Source: Phoronis australis
Taxonomy: Eukaryota; Phoronida; Phoronidae
Direction of reading: 5' to 3'
NCBI GenBank assembly: GCA_002633005.1
Contig: NMRA01000217.1
Location: 422,967 to 486,966, forward strand
Length of the DNA stretch: 64,000 nucleotides
Shown here: one piece after another, positions 36,801 to 49,385 of the stretch
Layout: every line of letters starts with the position of its first letter
Position numbering within the stretch: the stretch's first letter is position 1
The notes under the pieces: generated by a model
The model's input: only the letters and a program-made list of their open reading frames with translations
Database searches by the model: none
What the model was told of the DNA's origin: nothing
Position numbers and translations under genes: made by a program

Positions 36801-38328
36801 TACTTTTTGATTTTCTCGTCATTTGTAAAAATATCTGGCCACTATTGGCGGCCTCTGTTTGAAAGTTCGTGTCTACATAATCACATCGACATATATACAC
36901 TACGTAGCCATAAGATGGAATAAGATACCATGCGGCACATTTTTTGGTTAATTTTGTTTATCCGTGTATATTTGTTGGAGATTTAAGTGGTGAAAGCCAA
37001 TGGATTATTAATATATATAGATTGCGACGCCCCTCTGGCGATAATTCTCCAAAATCCACTCGGGCTCTAAAATACGGCGGATAACGACTTCGCCATGTAA
37101 TAATCTGTATAACACACCCGTGTTCTCGCGGATATCGTTTACAGTACAAGTTATCCAAACTGCACACAAACAGTCGCAACACTCAAATTGTATTAGTTTG
37201 TACAGTGAACACCCTGGAAACAAAAACTATCCTAAATTTTTATTGTGACAATTTGTGCGTGATGGAATTCTTCAAACTCGATTGTATCACTTTAATTGTT
37301 ACAATTAGTACACAAATCTTCACTGTCACTCAGTTTTTGTCACTTCCAAGTCTGCACTGAAGTCATTGCATCCTATATTTGAGTTGGCTAAGTGGAAGCC
37401 AAGATGCGTGTCGACCTCTTCACCATAGGAACCTTGAGAATCGGGTGGATGTCGGATCAGCTGTCATGGTACCACTGTAAGAAAGACGAATACAGTCGCA
37501 GCTACGTGAGATAACAAGTGTTTTCTCCTAAGAAATGGTTCATATAGGTATTTCTGCCATTCCTGTAAGAGAAAGGTGGCCAAACTGTTCTTAAGATATC
37601 CTGTCCTGCATACCAGGAGTTTTTCAACAAGACATTTTTAGGTGACACAGCGTTTTACGAAAACAAGTTACATTTGTCCTAAATGAAAAATTTAGGCCCT
37701 AAACACAGGCGTGTTTAAATAACTTTGTTATTCTGTAGTATTTAACTATAACTACTGTTATCTATAGTACACCAATGAAATAAAATTGTAAAAAATGAAA
37801 AATTACCTTGTAACAGAACCCAATCCAGTACCTCGTGTTGCTGACATTGCACAGTGTATTTGCCCAGCTCTTTGCGGACTGTTCCGCTTTTTTGAAATTT
37901 TCCACCATTCTACCACACCATCTCAATGTCCCGCTTTTTACGCACGGCCAAACTGACATACTATCGTGTACTATTGTAATTTTCCAGGCGACACAGCTAC
38001 ATTTTCCCGATCTACTGTAACGGAAAAAACGGGACAGTTTCGATAGCTCATTATGCTACAGTGCACGTGTACACTAGCTGCGGTCTTAATCTTCACTTCA
38101 TGGGTTGGCTTCCTGCTATTCCAAAATTTTAGTGTTATCAGCTATTTTCCTAAACGCTTACTTTCCGCCATCATCAATTTGGCACTCAGTGTGACGTTAT
38201 TATTCATTTTAAGCAAAGAAGAGAGTTCTGTAGACGAGAAATTCTTGATTGTACGAAACTGTACCACGGTTTAGCCGGGATCTTTATTGCCTCATGCATC
38301 ACATATTTTCAACAGAATTACGTAGCTG
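33801..38328. other. Intergenic, mostly unassigned
   Basis: No gene recognised. The segment 37015-37200 is CG-richer (ccgcgagaacacgg and cgccagaggggcgtcgc on the minus strand) and looks like part of a dispersed element, but no copy elsewhere in the window confirms it. Confidence 0.35.
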
Positions 38329-39210
38329 AGATTTCTGGGGCTGGCGTGCAAAATTCAGGGTGGGTTTTGTCTGTCACAGGCCATCTAGTAACCAGTAATT
38401 TCTATTTGAATCCCATGGAATTGTGTATTGTGGCACCTCGAATACATGAGCTAGCTCCTTTTTGGGCATTGTTTTTAGGTTTCTGGCGGACACTTTCCAG
38501 AGGGCAATTTGTCTGTCATGGGTCATTCGGTGTTCATTGCGTCACGATTGTTGATTTCAAGTTTTAGCAGGTACCTCAAACATCTAATATATCTCAAACT
38601 TTTAATGGTATACCGTAGTTGAGATGTTTTGAGAATTTCTGGCGGGCGCAACCCAGAATGTTTTGTCTGTCCTCGGGCATTTAGTGATCAGTGACATGTG
38701 TTGAATCACATGGAATGGGTTTTCTTGTGGCACCTCGAATGTGTGAGGTAGCTCATTCTTGGAGGTCCGTTTTTGGGTTTCTGGCGGACCCTTTCCAGAG
38801 TGCAATTTGATTTGTCTGTCATGGGTCATTCGGTGTTCAGTGCGGTACAATTGTTCATTTTAAATCAGTTTTAACTGGTACCTCGAATATCTAACCTACC
38901 TCAAATTTTCAATGGCATACCGTGGCTCACATTTTTGGGGATATCTGGCGGCAACAACCCAGGGTTTACTTTGTCTGTCACGAGACATTTAGTGATCAGT
39001 GACATCTATTGGATTATAATGAAATTGGCTTTTTTGTGGTACATGTACCTCGAATGTATGAGCTAGCTCATTTTTGGGGTGACCTTTTTGGTTTCTGCCG
39101 GACCCATTCCAGAGTACAATTTGTCTGTCATCGATCATTTGGTGTTCATTGTGGTACTATTGTCCGTTTTAAATCTGTTTTGGCATGTACCTCGAGTATC
39201 TAATCCAGAT
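38329..39210. repeat. About 300-bp unit in three tandem copies
   Basis: Copies begin near 38329, 38622 and 38928. Each has the same order of blocks: atttctgg, then tttgtctgtcac, tagtgatcagtgac, cacctcgaatgtatgagcta, ggtttctggcggac, gtctgtcatgggtcatt, then ggtacctcgaatatctaa. Copies differ by scattered substitutions and short indels. Confidence 0.9.
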
Positions 39211-39349
39211 CATTTTTGGCTCCCCTTGTAAAGTCCTCAGGGGTCACACCCAGAGTACAGACAACGGCAGACGTCCATTTCCATATATACTGAAGTGGAG
39301 TCTAAGTGTTCCTATGGTCAGGTGTTGGTACCTCGTTCATCTATGCCGG

Positions 39350-39405
39350 CCTCTCTCTGTGTCCCTCTCCCCTCCCACTCTCCCTCTCCCTCCCTCCTAT
39401 CTCTC
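39350..39405. repeat. CT-rich simple repeat
   Basis: ctctctgtgtccctctcccc and ctccctctccctccctcc; low complexity only. Confidence 0.8.
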
Positions 39406-41353
39406 AACGTAATGTTTATGTACATACACATGTAAATGACAATCCATATGTCGTTGTTATATAGGCAATGCAGCCTCTTCTACACGTTCCCATTCAAATG
39501 TGCATTGGGAAAGTGATTTTACGAGCTTCAAAATTGGGTGACAAAATCAAAAATGAGCTTCAAAGCGAGGATGTAATTTTTCTAGCGATCAAAACTTTCC
39601 ACGTACGCCTTGGCGTTATACATGTACATGACAAAAGGCTTATTCTCGGTGCTCACTGTTTTGAAATATTAACAAAATTACAAAAATGATCTAATCTCCT
39701 CAAGCATCTTTTCAAAACGATGTCCAGTTGTCACCTAGCAACAAGCTCCTAACTCTTCACTCTTCCTCATTTCGACTACAGTACTGTAATGCATGGTAAA
39801 GATGCAATACCAGGCTCTTGGATTTAAACAAACAATTTAAATTCAAGTGTCATCTTCGTCATCCTCGTCAGCGTAATCGTCATCACCATCTTCGTAAACA
39901 TTATTATTATACTTTTATTACTGTTGCTGCCACTGTTGACTTTCTGCCTCCTCAAGCGTCTCTGGTGTTGCTAGAATAGTACGAACTGACAAAAAACTTT
40001 TAAACAAGTCACTGTTTTGCGTTTAACTTTTCGCGTTTTTTCGGTTACCGCAGTTATCAACCAATTTAAAATCAACGTTGTGAATGTGCAAGTCAAGTCA
40101 AGTAAAAGTTAAGTTTTAAAAACAGTTAACATGAACCACAGATTCGTATAAACGACTATAGAATAACAGCTGGCAAAAAGGAAAAAAAAAACAAAAAAAA
40201 AACAACAACAGATGAATAAGAGAAAAAAAATCATCGGAACTAAAAAGTATTGGATATGAAGTCCAATCCCCCAGCAGCGACTTGAAGACAATTGGATCGA
40301 CACACTTCCTACACTATTGAAGACTGCTAAAAAATTACATGAAAAACCTTTCATCGTGATTAGCTGAAAATTACGATGTTCTAATTTATGTCTACTTTCT
40401 ACTTTAAATTATATGACAGTCAAAATTTATGGGAAATTCGAAACTAATCAGGTTACTGATTAATATGCAGTCACTTAAACAGACTACCGATTTTTGCTAC
40501 GTTGATCGTTAGAAGAGTTCTAATAAATCACGCTTTCCTTCTTCGGGTAAGTAGCTTTATCCAGGGCGATGCCACATGGCGACATTTTCTTTTAATTAAG
40601 TAAAAGGCACACTGTGTTACAATAATCATTCATGTACACGTAAATGGCCCAGATTTAAAACTTGGTCATTTATTTTGATTTTTAATGAAAAATCGGATGA
40701 TTGGTATTTTTTGTAAAAAACGTCTGATGGAATACGCAAGTACTGCTTCTCTTTTATACTTTTTGAATAGAAGCGATTTGCGTTCCCATCTATAGATCAT
40801 TCGTCATGATAGCCTTTGTCATGCGATATTAACAAAGAAATAACAGCAGAGGGGCTACAACGACCAAGGAATGTTTGGGCATTCGCAGCCACATTTGTGC
40901 AGTCACTTGTAGTGCGACAGAATAACAAGGTTTCGGAAGGCACATCGTGCGATGATATTGTGACAGTCGTAGGAATCTGCTACTGTCATTGCTTGCGATC
41001 GTCATGAATTGATTAATTGTCATACGACAATCGTGAAATAGCGACACACGAGGCGCCTGGTTAAGAAATCTGTCTCAGTTTCTGTCACATAATTGCGCAA
41101 AAAATGTTTCATGTCAGCCAGAAAAATCTATATGTTCATCAACACTACCCTAATTCCTTGCAGCATTATTGTTGTTTTCAAAGAGCATAGGCAGGAGCAG
41201 CAGATTCCCGGCAATCTTGCAATTGCCTTAAGAATGGTACTGAGGTGCGACACTTGTAGGACGGTCGGGATATTGCGAAACACTCTTACGTCTACCCTAA
41301 AACGATGGTAAGACAATAATAAAACAACTCTATTAATTTGAGAAAGAGAAGGC
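39406..41353. other. No recognised feature
   Basis: Intergenic; a poly-A/CAA run at about 40180-40210, nothing else. Confidence 0.4.
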
Positions 41354-41440
41354 ATTTTGGCCTAGTGAGTTGAGTGTCTGGTTCCTGTTCCACAAGGTCG
41401 TAGGTTCGATTCCCAATGACATCCACTGCTAAGCTCTTGA
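41354..41440 (+). repeat. tRNA-derived SINE head
   Basis: ttggcctagtgagttgagtg is A-box-like, and ggtcgtaggttcgattccca is a near-consensus B box at the right distance. Acceptor-stem pairing is absent, so it is not a functional tRNA gene. The body of the SINE may continue past 41440 (hairpin ggttatctccaacc). Confidence 0.65.
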
Positions 41441-43031
41441 GTCAGGCTTCTCAAGTTGGTCTTAAGGTTATCTCCAACCTTATTTAGTGGCCTCTATTCT
41501 AACTCGTATATCAAAAAAACTAAGCTTTGTCAACTAGTAAAACTACATATTTTCTGAAAGAAAAAAGAGTTAGGAAATATGAAACTACTTTTTGTACTAA
41601 TGTACCATTATTACTTTTACTTAAAAACATTTTAAAGTCAAAATTTTATTTTTAAGAAAGGTACACTCATAGCAAAATAACCCCTCGGTCGATTGTAATG
41701 AATTTTTTTAAATGAAAACTGCACCAGTTACCTCGAAAACGCTGTTAGGAATTTTCGATAAGCCTTCGTTTGGTATCTATGACAAACAAACTCGCAAAAC
41801 GTTAGGTATCTTTGTAAAAAACGGAAGTCGTATTCGTCTTTGTTACATTACGCAAAAAGGTCTTTATATCGAAAAACCTAACAGTGTTTTTGATACTGAT
41901 GACTAAATATTAAATTTGGAAAGATTCAGAGAAATCCACCGAGCCGTTTTCGAGAACTCGTGTTCCTATGTTCAAATAAAGTCGATTTGCCAAAGCCGAG
42001 AAAAAGCCGATTAAATTGGGACAAGTGAAAATCTCAAAGTCTTCGGTTAATTATTCGGTGAAAACTTGTTTTCGGTACACATGCCTAGACAAGCTTTAAA
42101 TATGTTCGCTATTTCAACATTCACTCGCAATGTCAACTGATTTTGAATTGCCTAATTAACTTAATCTTCATTAAAACGTACCGTTCCCAGCTAACTCTTA
42201 CTATTGTTTGCTACCTTTTGACCTCCTTTTATAAAAGTAGGTCACAGTTCATTGTTATACACATAGCCTGCACACGTCACGTGCTGTCATACTGATACGA
42301 AATCAAGTAAAATGGATAACAAAAATCGAATCGGTGGTTAAAGCATGCCGTTAGCATGAGATCGAAACATTGAAATGTCAGTTTATTAACTGAATGAAGG
42401 AATTGGGGTGAGGAATTATCTCTTTTCACAACTTGCTGTGTTCATGACTACAGAGGCCTGAGGCGACCGTAGCATTCGTTCTCAACGCCAACGGTCGTAT
42501 GCATGTAGACGTACAACTCCCTTAGGATCAAAACTACGTTTTGTCTTTGTTTTCCCCCGGCAGCATTCTACCATAGGACTGGTACACCTCGTTGACTCAA
42601 TGTTATGACGATTTTGTGAATGAAAAGAACTGAGGGTATACGAAGCGGTTCTGTACCTGGCGGGAGATTCGATTTGATTGAAAGCCCTTTAACTTTTGAC
42701 CTCGGATAAGTAATAAACAAATATCCACGCTGTTGTGCGGTTCCAAGATGGCTTTGTTAAATCTTTTTTTTTCTTGCTACGCAGTATATATTTTGTATTT
42801 GAAGTTCCCCGAGAATGAACATAAGGTATTTTTCTAGACACATGTGAAATATTGTAAAATGGCCGTTTTTGTGAATAAGGTGTGAGATAACCTTAATTTG
42901 TGTATATGTGTTTATTATTTAAGGAAAATGGTTTCATGTGTTTAGCTCAGTGGCCTGCAAACGTCTTATGCTACGTGTATCAGACCACCTGCACATTATT
43001 TAATTTCAGGTTTTTCGATGCTGTCCAACTA
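41441..43031. other. No recognised feature
   Basis: AT-rich intergenic sequence. Confidence 0.4.
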
Positions 43032-43107
43032 TCGCACATGGGCGGCGCACCATAAGGGACTGGGGGGCTATAGCTCCCACTTTTTCAGTGCTCTGCCGCC
43101 CATGACA
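43032..43107. mobile_element. Short GC-rich fold-back element
   Basis: It begins gcacatgggcggcgcac and ends gtgctctgccgcccatgac, an imperfect inverted repeat of about 15 bp. The loop holds ggggggctatagctccc, itself a palindrome. A similar sequence lies at 49215-49385. Small MITE-like fold-back. Confidence 0.6.
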
Positions 43108-44214
43108 ATGGTCCTACGGTATAAGTAAAAAATAACAAACGTTATTGAAATAATCTTGAATATATTTAAACCTGGCTGACGACGACATTTAGCGTCGTAC
43201 GACATGTTTTCTACTTACCTGAAGTAAATGTGTGGGACAGTAACCGCTGAGCGCCATTTGACATCGATTCAAACGAGTAATGAATTAATGTTTTAAAACA
43301 AACATCAATGTTGTTTGCGTGTTGTTTACTTTATATGTATTTCACCATTTTATGATAATTTATTTTTTGACGCTGTGTTGGCTGGTAAACAGATAGTCAC
43401 CAGCGGTTGTCAATTGTATAAGCGAAGTTCATCCGTGCAAGAACATATTGTGTTGTCATTTGCTGATAAACGACGCTCATAACTTGCATTTTATGGGTTC
43501 AAAACAGGTGACTGAAGCCCTTTTTCTGCCATGGTTGTGAAGTACTTGCACAAGTCACAAGGCTTTGTTTTACCGAGTGTCTATTTTAAAAAAAATGAAC
43601 GTACTAAAGACATGTTTCAAAATCTTCTGGAATATCATGGCCTGAAGGCATTGACTGCTAGGAGATGAGTTTATTTGAGGAAACAGTGTTCCTTTCAGAA
43701 CTATATCGTCTGTAGCCTCCTTGGAAGAACGCTTTCATTCTTTACACCCTCTGTAAATGCATACAATCTTGTGTTGCGTTCGTTTCTTTCGAGATCACAA
43801 TATCGCCACATGCAAAGCACGTGATAGCTCTACTGTACATTATGAAGGTCAAGATTATTAGATGGTATTGATTACTTGTCCTGATGATGATGACTGAGAC
43901 GTCGAAACATGTTGAACTTGAAAATTTTCGTTTTTGTTAATACATTTCCTCAACCGTTAAACGCCCAGATTACTGAATTCCAACTCCATTCCGACTAAAT
44001 GGAGCGACGCGAGTATACGGTTACAGAATGAGAAATACTCTCCTCAATAGGAACATACTTGACATCTTTCATCATGGTACTTCAAGTTTTGAGGACAGGG
44101 ATGCAGACGAAAAAAGGCACAAAAACATTGAAAAAACACCAGCGTACGCACCATAAATCAAACCCACCAGAAACAGGACAGGTCCTGTAGTTTACGCGAT
44201 AATTACTTATTATG
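43108..44214. other. No recognised feature
   Basis: Intergenic, no clear structure. Confidence 0.4.
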
Positions 44215-44670
44215 GCAAATTTCATGAACACCCATCAAAGAATTCGGCAGATATCAAAATAAACGCAAAGAAAAACAAAACTGTCACTAGGCGACTCCTC
44301 AATAGCCAACACATGTCAAGTTTAATGAAGATCTACTAAAGAATTTGTATTGAGCCACAGGCAAAACAAATTGCCACACTTGGACGCCGCAGCAGTCGGG
44401 TTTATTCAAAAATCATTGTCAGCCACGCAACTCCCAGCAGAAGCACCTCTCCTTAAAGTGGTTTGGCCAATAGCGGTTAACGCCAAAACCAGACTGAAAA
44501 CAAGAGAAATTGCCACACACGGGCATACGACACGTCGAGTGCATCCGAAAGGTGCGTCGAATCCACCCAAAAGGGCCTGCTGTTATCGTCTCTTAATTGT
44601 AAATTACTTGTCATGTTTCATGAAAATCCGTCAAGGAACTCCGAATATAAGGAGGAAAATGTAGACAGGT
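44215..44670 (+). repeat. Three spaced copies of a tttcatgaa-type module
   Basis: Related blocks at about 44217 (aaatttcatgaacacccatc), 44314 (tcaagtttaatgaagatcta) and 44613 (catgtttcatgaaaatccgt) each continue with caa(a/g)gaa(t/c)t. Sequences of this style often border simple repeats in marine invertebrate genomes; a (CA)n run follows at 44721. The intervening open frame (44350-44664) has no recognised domain. Confidence 0.55.
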
Positions 44671-44720
44671 AAAACAGCTGCCTCTAGCTGGACGGGGAGA
44701 ACGGCACACCTACGCACGTA

Positions 44721-44740
44721 CGCACACACACACACACACA
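44721..44740. repeat. (CA)n microsatellite
   Basis: A CA dinucleotide run that continues to the assembly gap. Confidence 0.9.
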
Positions 44741-44838
44741 NNNNNNNNNNNNNNNNNNNNNNNNNNNNNNNNNNNNNNNNNNNNNNNNNNNNNNNNNNNN
44801 NNNNNNNNNNNNNNNNNNNNNNNNNNNNNNNNNNNNNN
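44741..44838. other. Assembly gap (98 N)
   Basis: A run of unknown bases between a CA run and a trinucleotide array. The gap is probably caused by the repeats, and its real length is uncertain. Confidence 0.99.
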
Positions 44839-45249
44839 TGATGATGATGATGATGATGATGCTTATGATGATGATAATGATGATGGTGATTATGATTGTG
44901 ATGATGATGATAATGATGATGATGATGATAATGATGATGATAGTGATGGTTATGATGATGATATGATGATGATAATGATGATGACGATAATGATAATGAT
45001 GATGATAATGATGATGATGATGATGGTTATGATGATGATGATGATGATGATGATGGTTATGATGATGATAATGATGATGATGGTGATGGTTATGATGATG
45101 ATATGATGATGATAATGATGATGATGATAATGATGATGATGATGATAATGATGATGATGATGATGGTTATGATGATGATGATAATGATGATGGTGATTAT
45201 GATTGTGATGATGATGATAATGATGATGATGATGATAATGATGATAGTT

Positions 45250-45288
<39 letters not shown>

Positions 45289-45303
45289 CTGATGATGATA
45301 ATG
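44839..45303. repeat. (GAT)n trinucleotide array, interrupted
   Basis: About 465 bp of gatgatgat interrupted by gat-to-aat and gtt changes, plus several 1-bp shifts. A longer-period duplication is visible: the stretch around 44870-44930 recurs around 45180-45235, and that around 44945-45000 recurs around 45080-45140. Confidence 0.97.
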
Positions 45304-45871
45304 CATTTCTAGGTAGCTTCGCGGATGCACTGGATAGTATGATTTAACGTTGAGTTTAAATAAGATTTTTACGAAGGTTCAATAACTGGAAATTTTTAGT
45401 TAAAGCACAGGGATTACCAAGCACGTATCCACCTTAGCAAGCATCTCATTATATGCACGACTTAGTACACCCGTCTTGCACAGGCAATATTTTGTTATCA
45501 CGGCATTAAATGAGTTTTCGCTCACTTGCTCAAATGTATTTATCGACTTTTTCGTTAAGCGTCGGCCGCTACGGAAATATACCGGTTAAGAAAATATTTG
45601 TGATTTTTTGTTTTTTTCAAGTTACTAATGGAAAGCAAGTGCATTGATCCCATAAGGACATTAGACATCCCGTTATGAGACATAAGATTAGGAACTTTAA
45701 TGGACATTTGATATGCGCGCCTTTGAGAAGAGCGTAGATAATGTCAAAAATATTTTAAAAACTTTAAAAGTACTACATTAAGCGACAATAAACAATGTGC
45801 AGTTGAAAAAACATCAGCCCTTATGGAACTCGTTTTAAGATCGGTGTTGCATAAAATACGAAATGCGAATA

Positions 45872-45897
45872 AACAACAACAACAACAACAATAACAA

Positions 45898-45935
<38 letters not shown>

Positions 45936-45980
45936 GCAGCAGCAGCAGCAGCAGCAGTAACAACAACAGCAACAATAACA
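45872..45980. repeat. (CAA)n/(CAG)n trinucleotide array
   Basis: A caa run, then eight or so cag/agc units near 45932-45957, then caa again. It reads as poly-Cys on the minus strand, an artefact. Confidence 0.97.
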
Positions 45981-46419
45981 CAAACCATTAAGAATCATGC
46001 GCTCACCCAGCCTTTAATATGGGGGGCTCGAATTTCTGACGAAGTAGACCTTTTGCTGACAAAAAAGCGGGAGGACTAAAAAGGGGTACCACCTTCGAAC
46101 CTGTGAACTGTGCGTCTACGCCTTTTTAGTGAACTTTTGCCTCGTTTTCTCGGACTTTTTGTTTCTCTGAGACGGACCTTTTTCCCACTTCGCCAAATGG
46201 GGGGAAGAGGGCTCGTTCGAGCACCTCTTGAGCTCCCCTGGGTGCGCGCATGAGAATATTAGCAACAGATAGACCTTTGAATTGATTTGTCGGCAAATGC
46301 AAAACCGGTCGGGCTTACATGTACGTGAACCGATTACAGCCAGTAGGTTTCGTCACTGCGATAGATCTTACATATTGCCACAATGACTGGATACATGCTT
46401 TCTTCGTCGCATTAAACTG

Positions 46420-46610
46420 GGGGCAGCAGCAGTAGCACCAGCGGCGGGGGCGGCGGTGGCGACAGCAGTAGGAGGAGTAGCAGCAGAAGGGTCAATAGCT
46501 GTAGGATGAGAGGCAGCAGCAACAGCAGCAAAAAGAGAGACAGCATCAGCAGTAACAATACACGCACAGTAGCAACAGGAATAGCAAAACCAGTAACAGT
46601 AATGCAGTAA
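46420..46610. repeat. Interrupted agc/ggc trinucleotide region
   Basis: agcagcagtagc, ggcggcggtggcg, agtagcagcagaag and related triplets in an irregular mix. Low complexity, third of the triplet clusters within 2 kb. Confidence 0.8.
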
Positions 46611-48409
46611 CTGTTAATTCTTACTGAACGTTTTCTGTATTATAGCACATTTTAATCCAATGAGAATTTCGGTTTGACGATGAAAATGAAGGACTTTGGG
46701 AATGAAGAACCTTTCTGATACAAGAGATGGCCTTCTGAAAGAAACGCCATCATTGGATTTATTAGCAGACCAGTAGCATCGCGAGCATCTGGTTTTGATG
46801 TACACGTCGTTTTCAATAGCACAGTAACTGTTTCGAACGAGTGTCGAATCATATACGTTTTCAGAAACTGATTCTTTGTCGACGAGAAATTATTTTTTGT
46901 ACCTATGTACATTGTTACTACTTTGACGGCAAAGTAAACAAAGTTTAAGCGTTTGACACGCGACACGACAATAACGTTCATTAAAGTCCCATCAGTTGAG
47001 TTAAAAAAGCTATGAAACTACGAAAACAACTGCAACGTACTCTCTAGGGGTTAATCTTAGCTTTTGGAAACTACGAAAGTGATAAGTCATCTGTGCATAT
47101 TTTTCTTTTATTGTTTTGTTCTCTCTAATAACCCGATCAACGCACTTAATTAGTCTGGAAACAGTTTGAATTCTGACTTTTAAATTTGAGGTGCATTCAA
47201 ACTTTGACATCTATATGCATCCCATAGGTAGCATTAATTAATGTTATCCATGTACTGTCCATACTGACATGTTGTTTGATTGTCATGCTCTTAAAGGATC
47301 GTCGCAGTGTGCATCACCGCTGCACCAACTACAGACAATAATACCATTCAAGCAGCAGTGACGGCATCATCAGAGTATTGAACCATCAGCCGAGGAATTG
47401 TATTTGGTGGCAAACGATGTTTGATCAGTTCACACCAAGTTATACTTTAAAGTCAAGACAAGATACATTCTTGTTTCCCAATAAAATACAACCAATTGCA
47501 ACAAACACTGCAGGTGTTGTCCAACAGAGGCTGTTTTTGTTTCCTTATCAGAAATCACGCCTGTTATTAGTTTTATAGGTAACAAAACTAAGAGCCTGCA
47601 ACAAAATAACTTCGCCAAGCTTCACTAAAACAATGCCTGCATTTGATGGTGAAAGTCACGCAGACTTGAATGTCCACAGCACTATTTTGCAGCCGTGCTG
47701 ACGTCATCGACAGGAATGTAACTCGGAAACAATATCCCACTTCATGTTGAGATCAGCTAAAAACTAATGTGCTTTGTATTTTCCGGTTTCACATTTAATT
47801 GTGATATCTGAGGACGAGGGCACAGTATTTTTGTTACTGGGTGGTGGGTACCACCAACTGTGATCGTCACCATCTTGTATACCTATGGCGGGTGTTGACG
47901 TGTGTCTTCCGAAGTGAACAGAGCAACCTGTCACATGTATTTTGCATAAGCCTGTGTTAGCAATCCAGTTATTAAGTATTCTCAGTTTCTACACATGTGG
48001 TTTTGTGGATTTGGGAACAAGAGTAACAGGTGCCTACCACGACGTAAGTTAACAACACAAGGGTTATGTCACAAGTTATACCTCGTCATCTACTTTGTTA
48101 GGAGTGATGCTTGATGTTTTAAACTTTCTCTCATCAGAGTGCTAATCTCAAGTTGTATATAAGTGTTTAGTTTTGCAGAGTTCAGTTCTAACTGCTAGTC
48201 ACCTTTGTGAAGTTCATTTTCAATGTTATCCATCAACTTTTGTTGAAGCTCTCATGTCGTTATTTTACCTGTTTGAGAATCAAAATACAGTAAGTTCTGT
48301 GCATCAGTGATAGTACTGAGCTGAAAGTAGACCTGATGTTTGATTTATCTCCCTGGCCTCATGAAGGCTCTGTCCAATTGAACATTATTCCAGAGGGTCA
48401 AAAAATTTC
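46611..48409. other. No recognised gene
   Basis: Intergenic. A donor-like gacgtaagt occurs near 48040 without a supporting exon. Confidence 0.35.
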
Positions 48410-48490
48410 AGTGGCTGTGCCAGTAAACTCGACTTCGACAGAGCTGAAAATACGATATCCGTGGTTCAAATTCCATTGATACATGCCCTG
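48410..48490 (+). repeat. tRNA-like SINE head (weak)
   Basis: tggctgtgccagtaaactcg is A-box-like and gtggttcaaattccattga is B-box-like, at tRNA spacing. No clear cloverleaf. Confidence 0.4.
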
Positions 48491-49214
48491 GCAAGACTCC
48501 ATTCCCTTCAGGGCGAGGAATCTATACCCCGCAAAATAAACTGAAACTGGCTAAAGGACACCTTTATTTTTATTTTGTCAATTTCACCACCACGTGGATC
48601 AACAGCGGCAAGCGCTTATTGATCAAGTACATTATTGTTGGTTTACTTATTAAAAGTAAGATGTCTGGGTCTCATACACTGCATATGCGTGCCGTGACGG
48701 TCTATACATTCATTTAATCAATCTACTGTGAAAAAGACTTTATAGATAGCTGAGCAGTGAAAGTTTCTCTTGATAAGTCAGTCAGCATTTGCTGCCGCTG
48801 TACACCCATTGATCTCAAGGCAATTGTCCGGTGGTCATTGGTAGTCATGAGAAGTTTGTGCTTGCCTTGTTTATCCCGCAGGCATCTTTTGTTAGTGAAG
48901 CATAAAACTCGCTAGGTCTATGACTGCATACTTCCTGTGTTTCTCATTAAAGTGCCTGTGTTGTCCGTAAGTGTAAAATATTGTAATAAGGGCATAATAC
49001 AACTGAGCATGAACGCTGACACACTAACAGCAAAGATACGGTGCAAAGATAACAACCATTGGGTACAGCTAACAGTGTCGTTGCTAGTAGGGTAGCAGTC
49101 TCACCTGAGGCGGCTCCCGGACAGGGGAGGGTACAGCTAGAGAGAATTGGCTTACAAAACATCGGTGACGTCCAGGGAATTGGGAAGTTTTCCCGGGCTG
49201 TGGTATTCTCAATG

Positions 49215-49385
49215 CACATTTTGCCATTGGCCTATAATGGGCAGCGCCGCACTGAAATAAGTGTGTGTGTGTGGTGGGGCTGTACCCCCTCAACCAAGTG
49301 CGCCGGCCATATCCATAGGCGGCGCAGCACTAAAATAAATGGTGGGAGGCTGTAGCCCCGGCAGCCCCCTATGGTCTATTGGCCT
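49215..49385. mobile_element. Fold-back element related to 43032-43107
   Basis: Contains two half-units: atgggcagcgccgcactgaa with ggtggggctgtaccccc, and taggcggcgcagcactaaaa with ggaggctgtagcccc. Both match the ends and loop of the 43-kb element. The region may be two nested or tandem copies, with a short (GT)n run between. Confidence 0.5.

Noticed and set aside
41354-41440. Functional tRNA gene
   Set aside because: The B box is good, but acceptor and anticodon stems do not pair; a SINE head fits better.
44950-45330. Poly-His/Ile and poly-Met ORFs
   Set aside because: Translation of an interrupted (GAT)n array; no flanking coding signal.
45744-45998. Poly-Cys ORF
   Set aside because: Translation of a CAA/CAG microsatellite.
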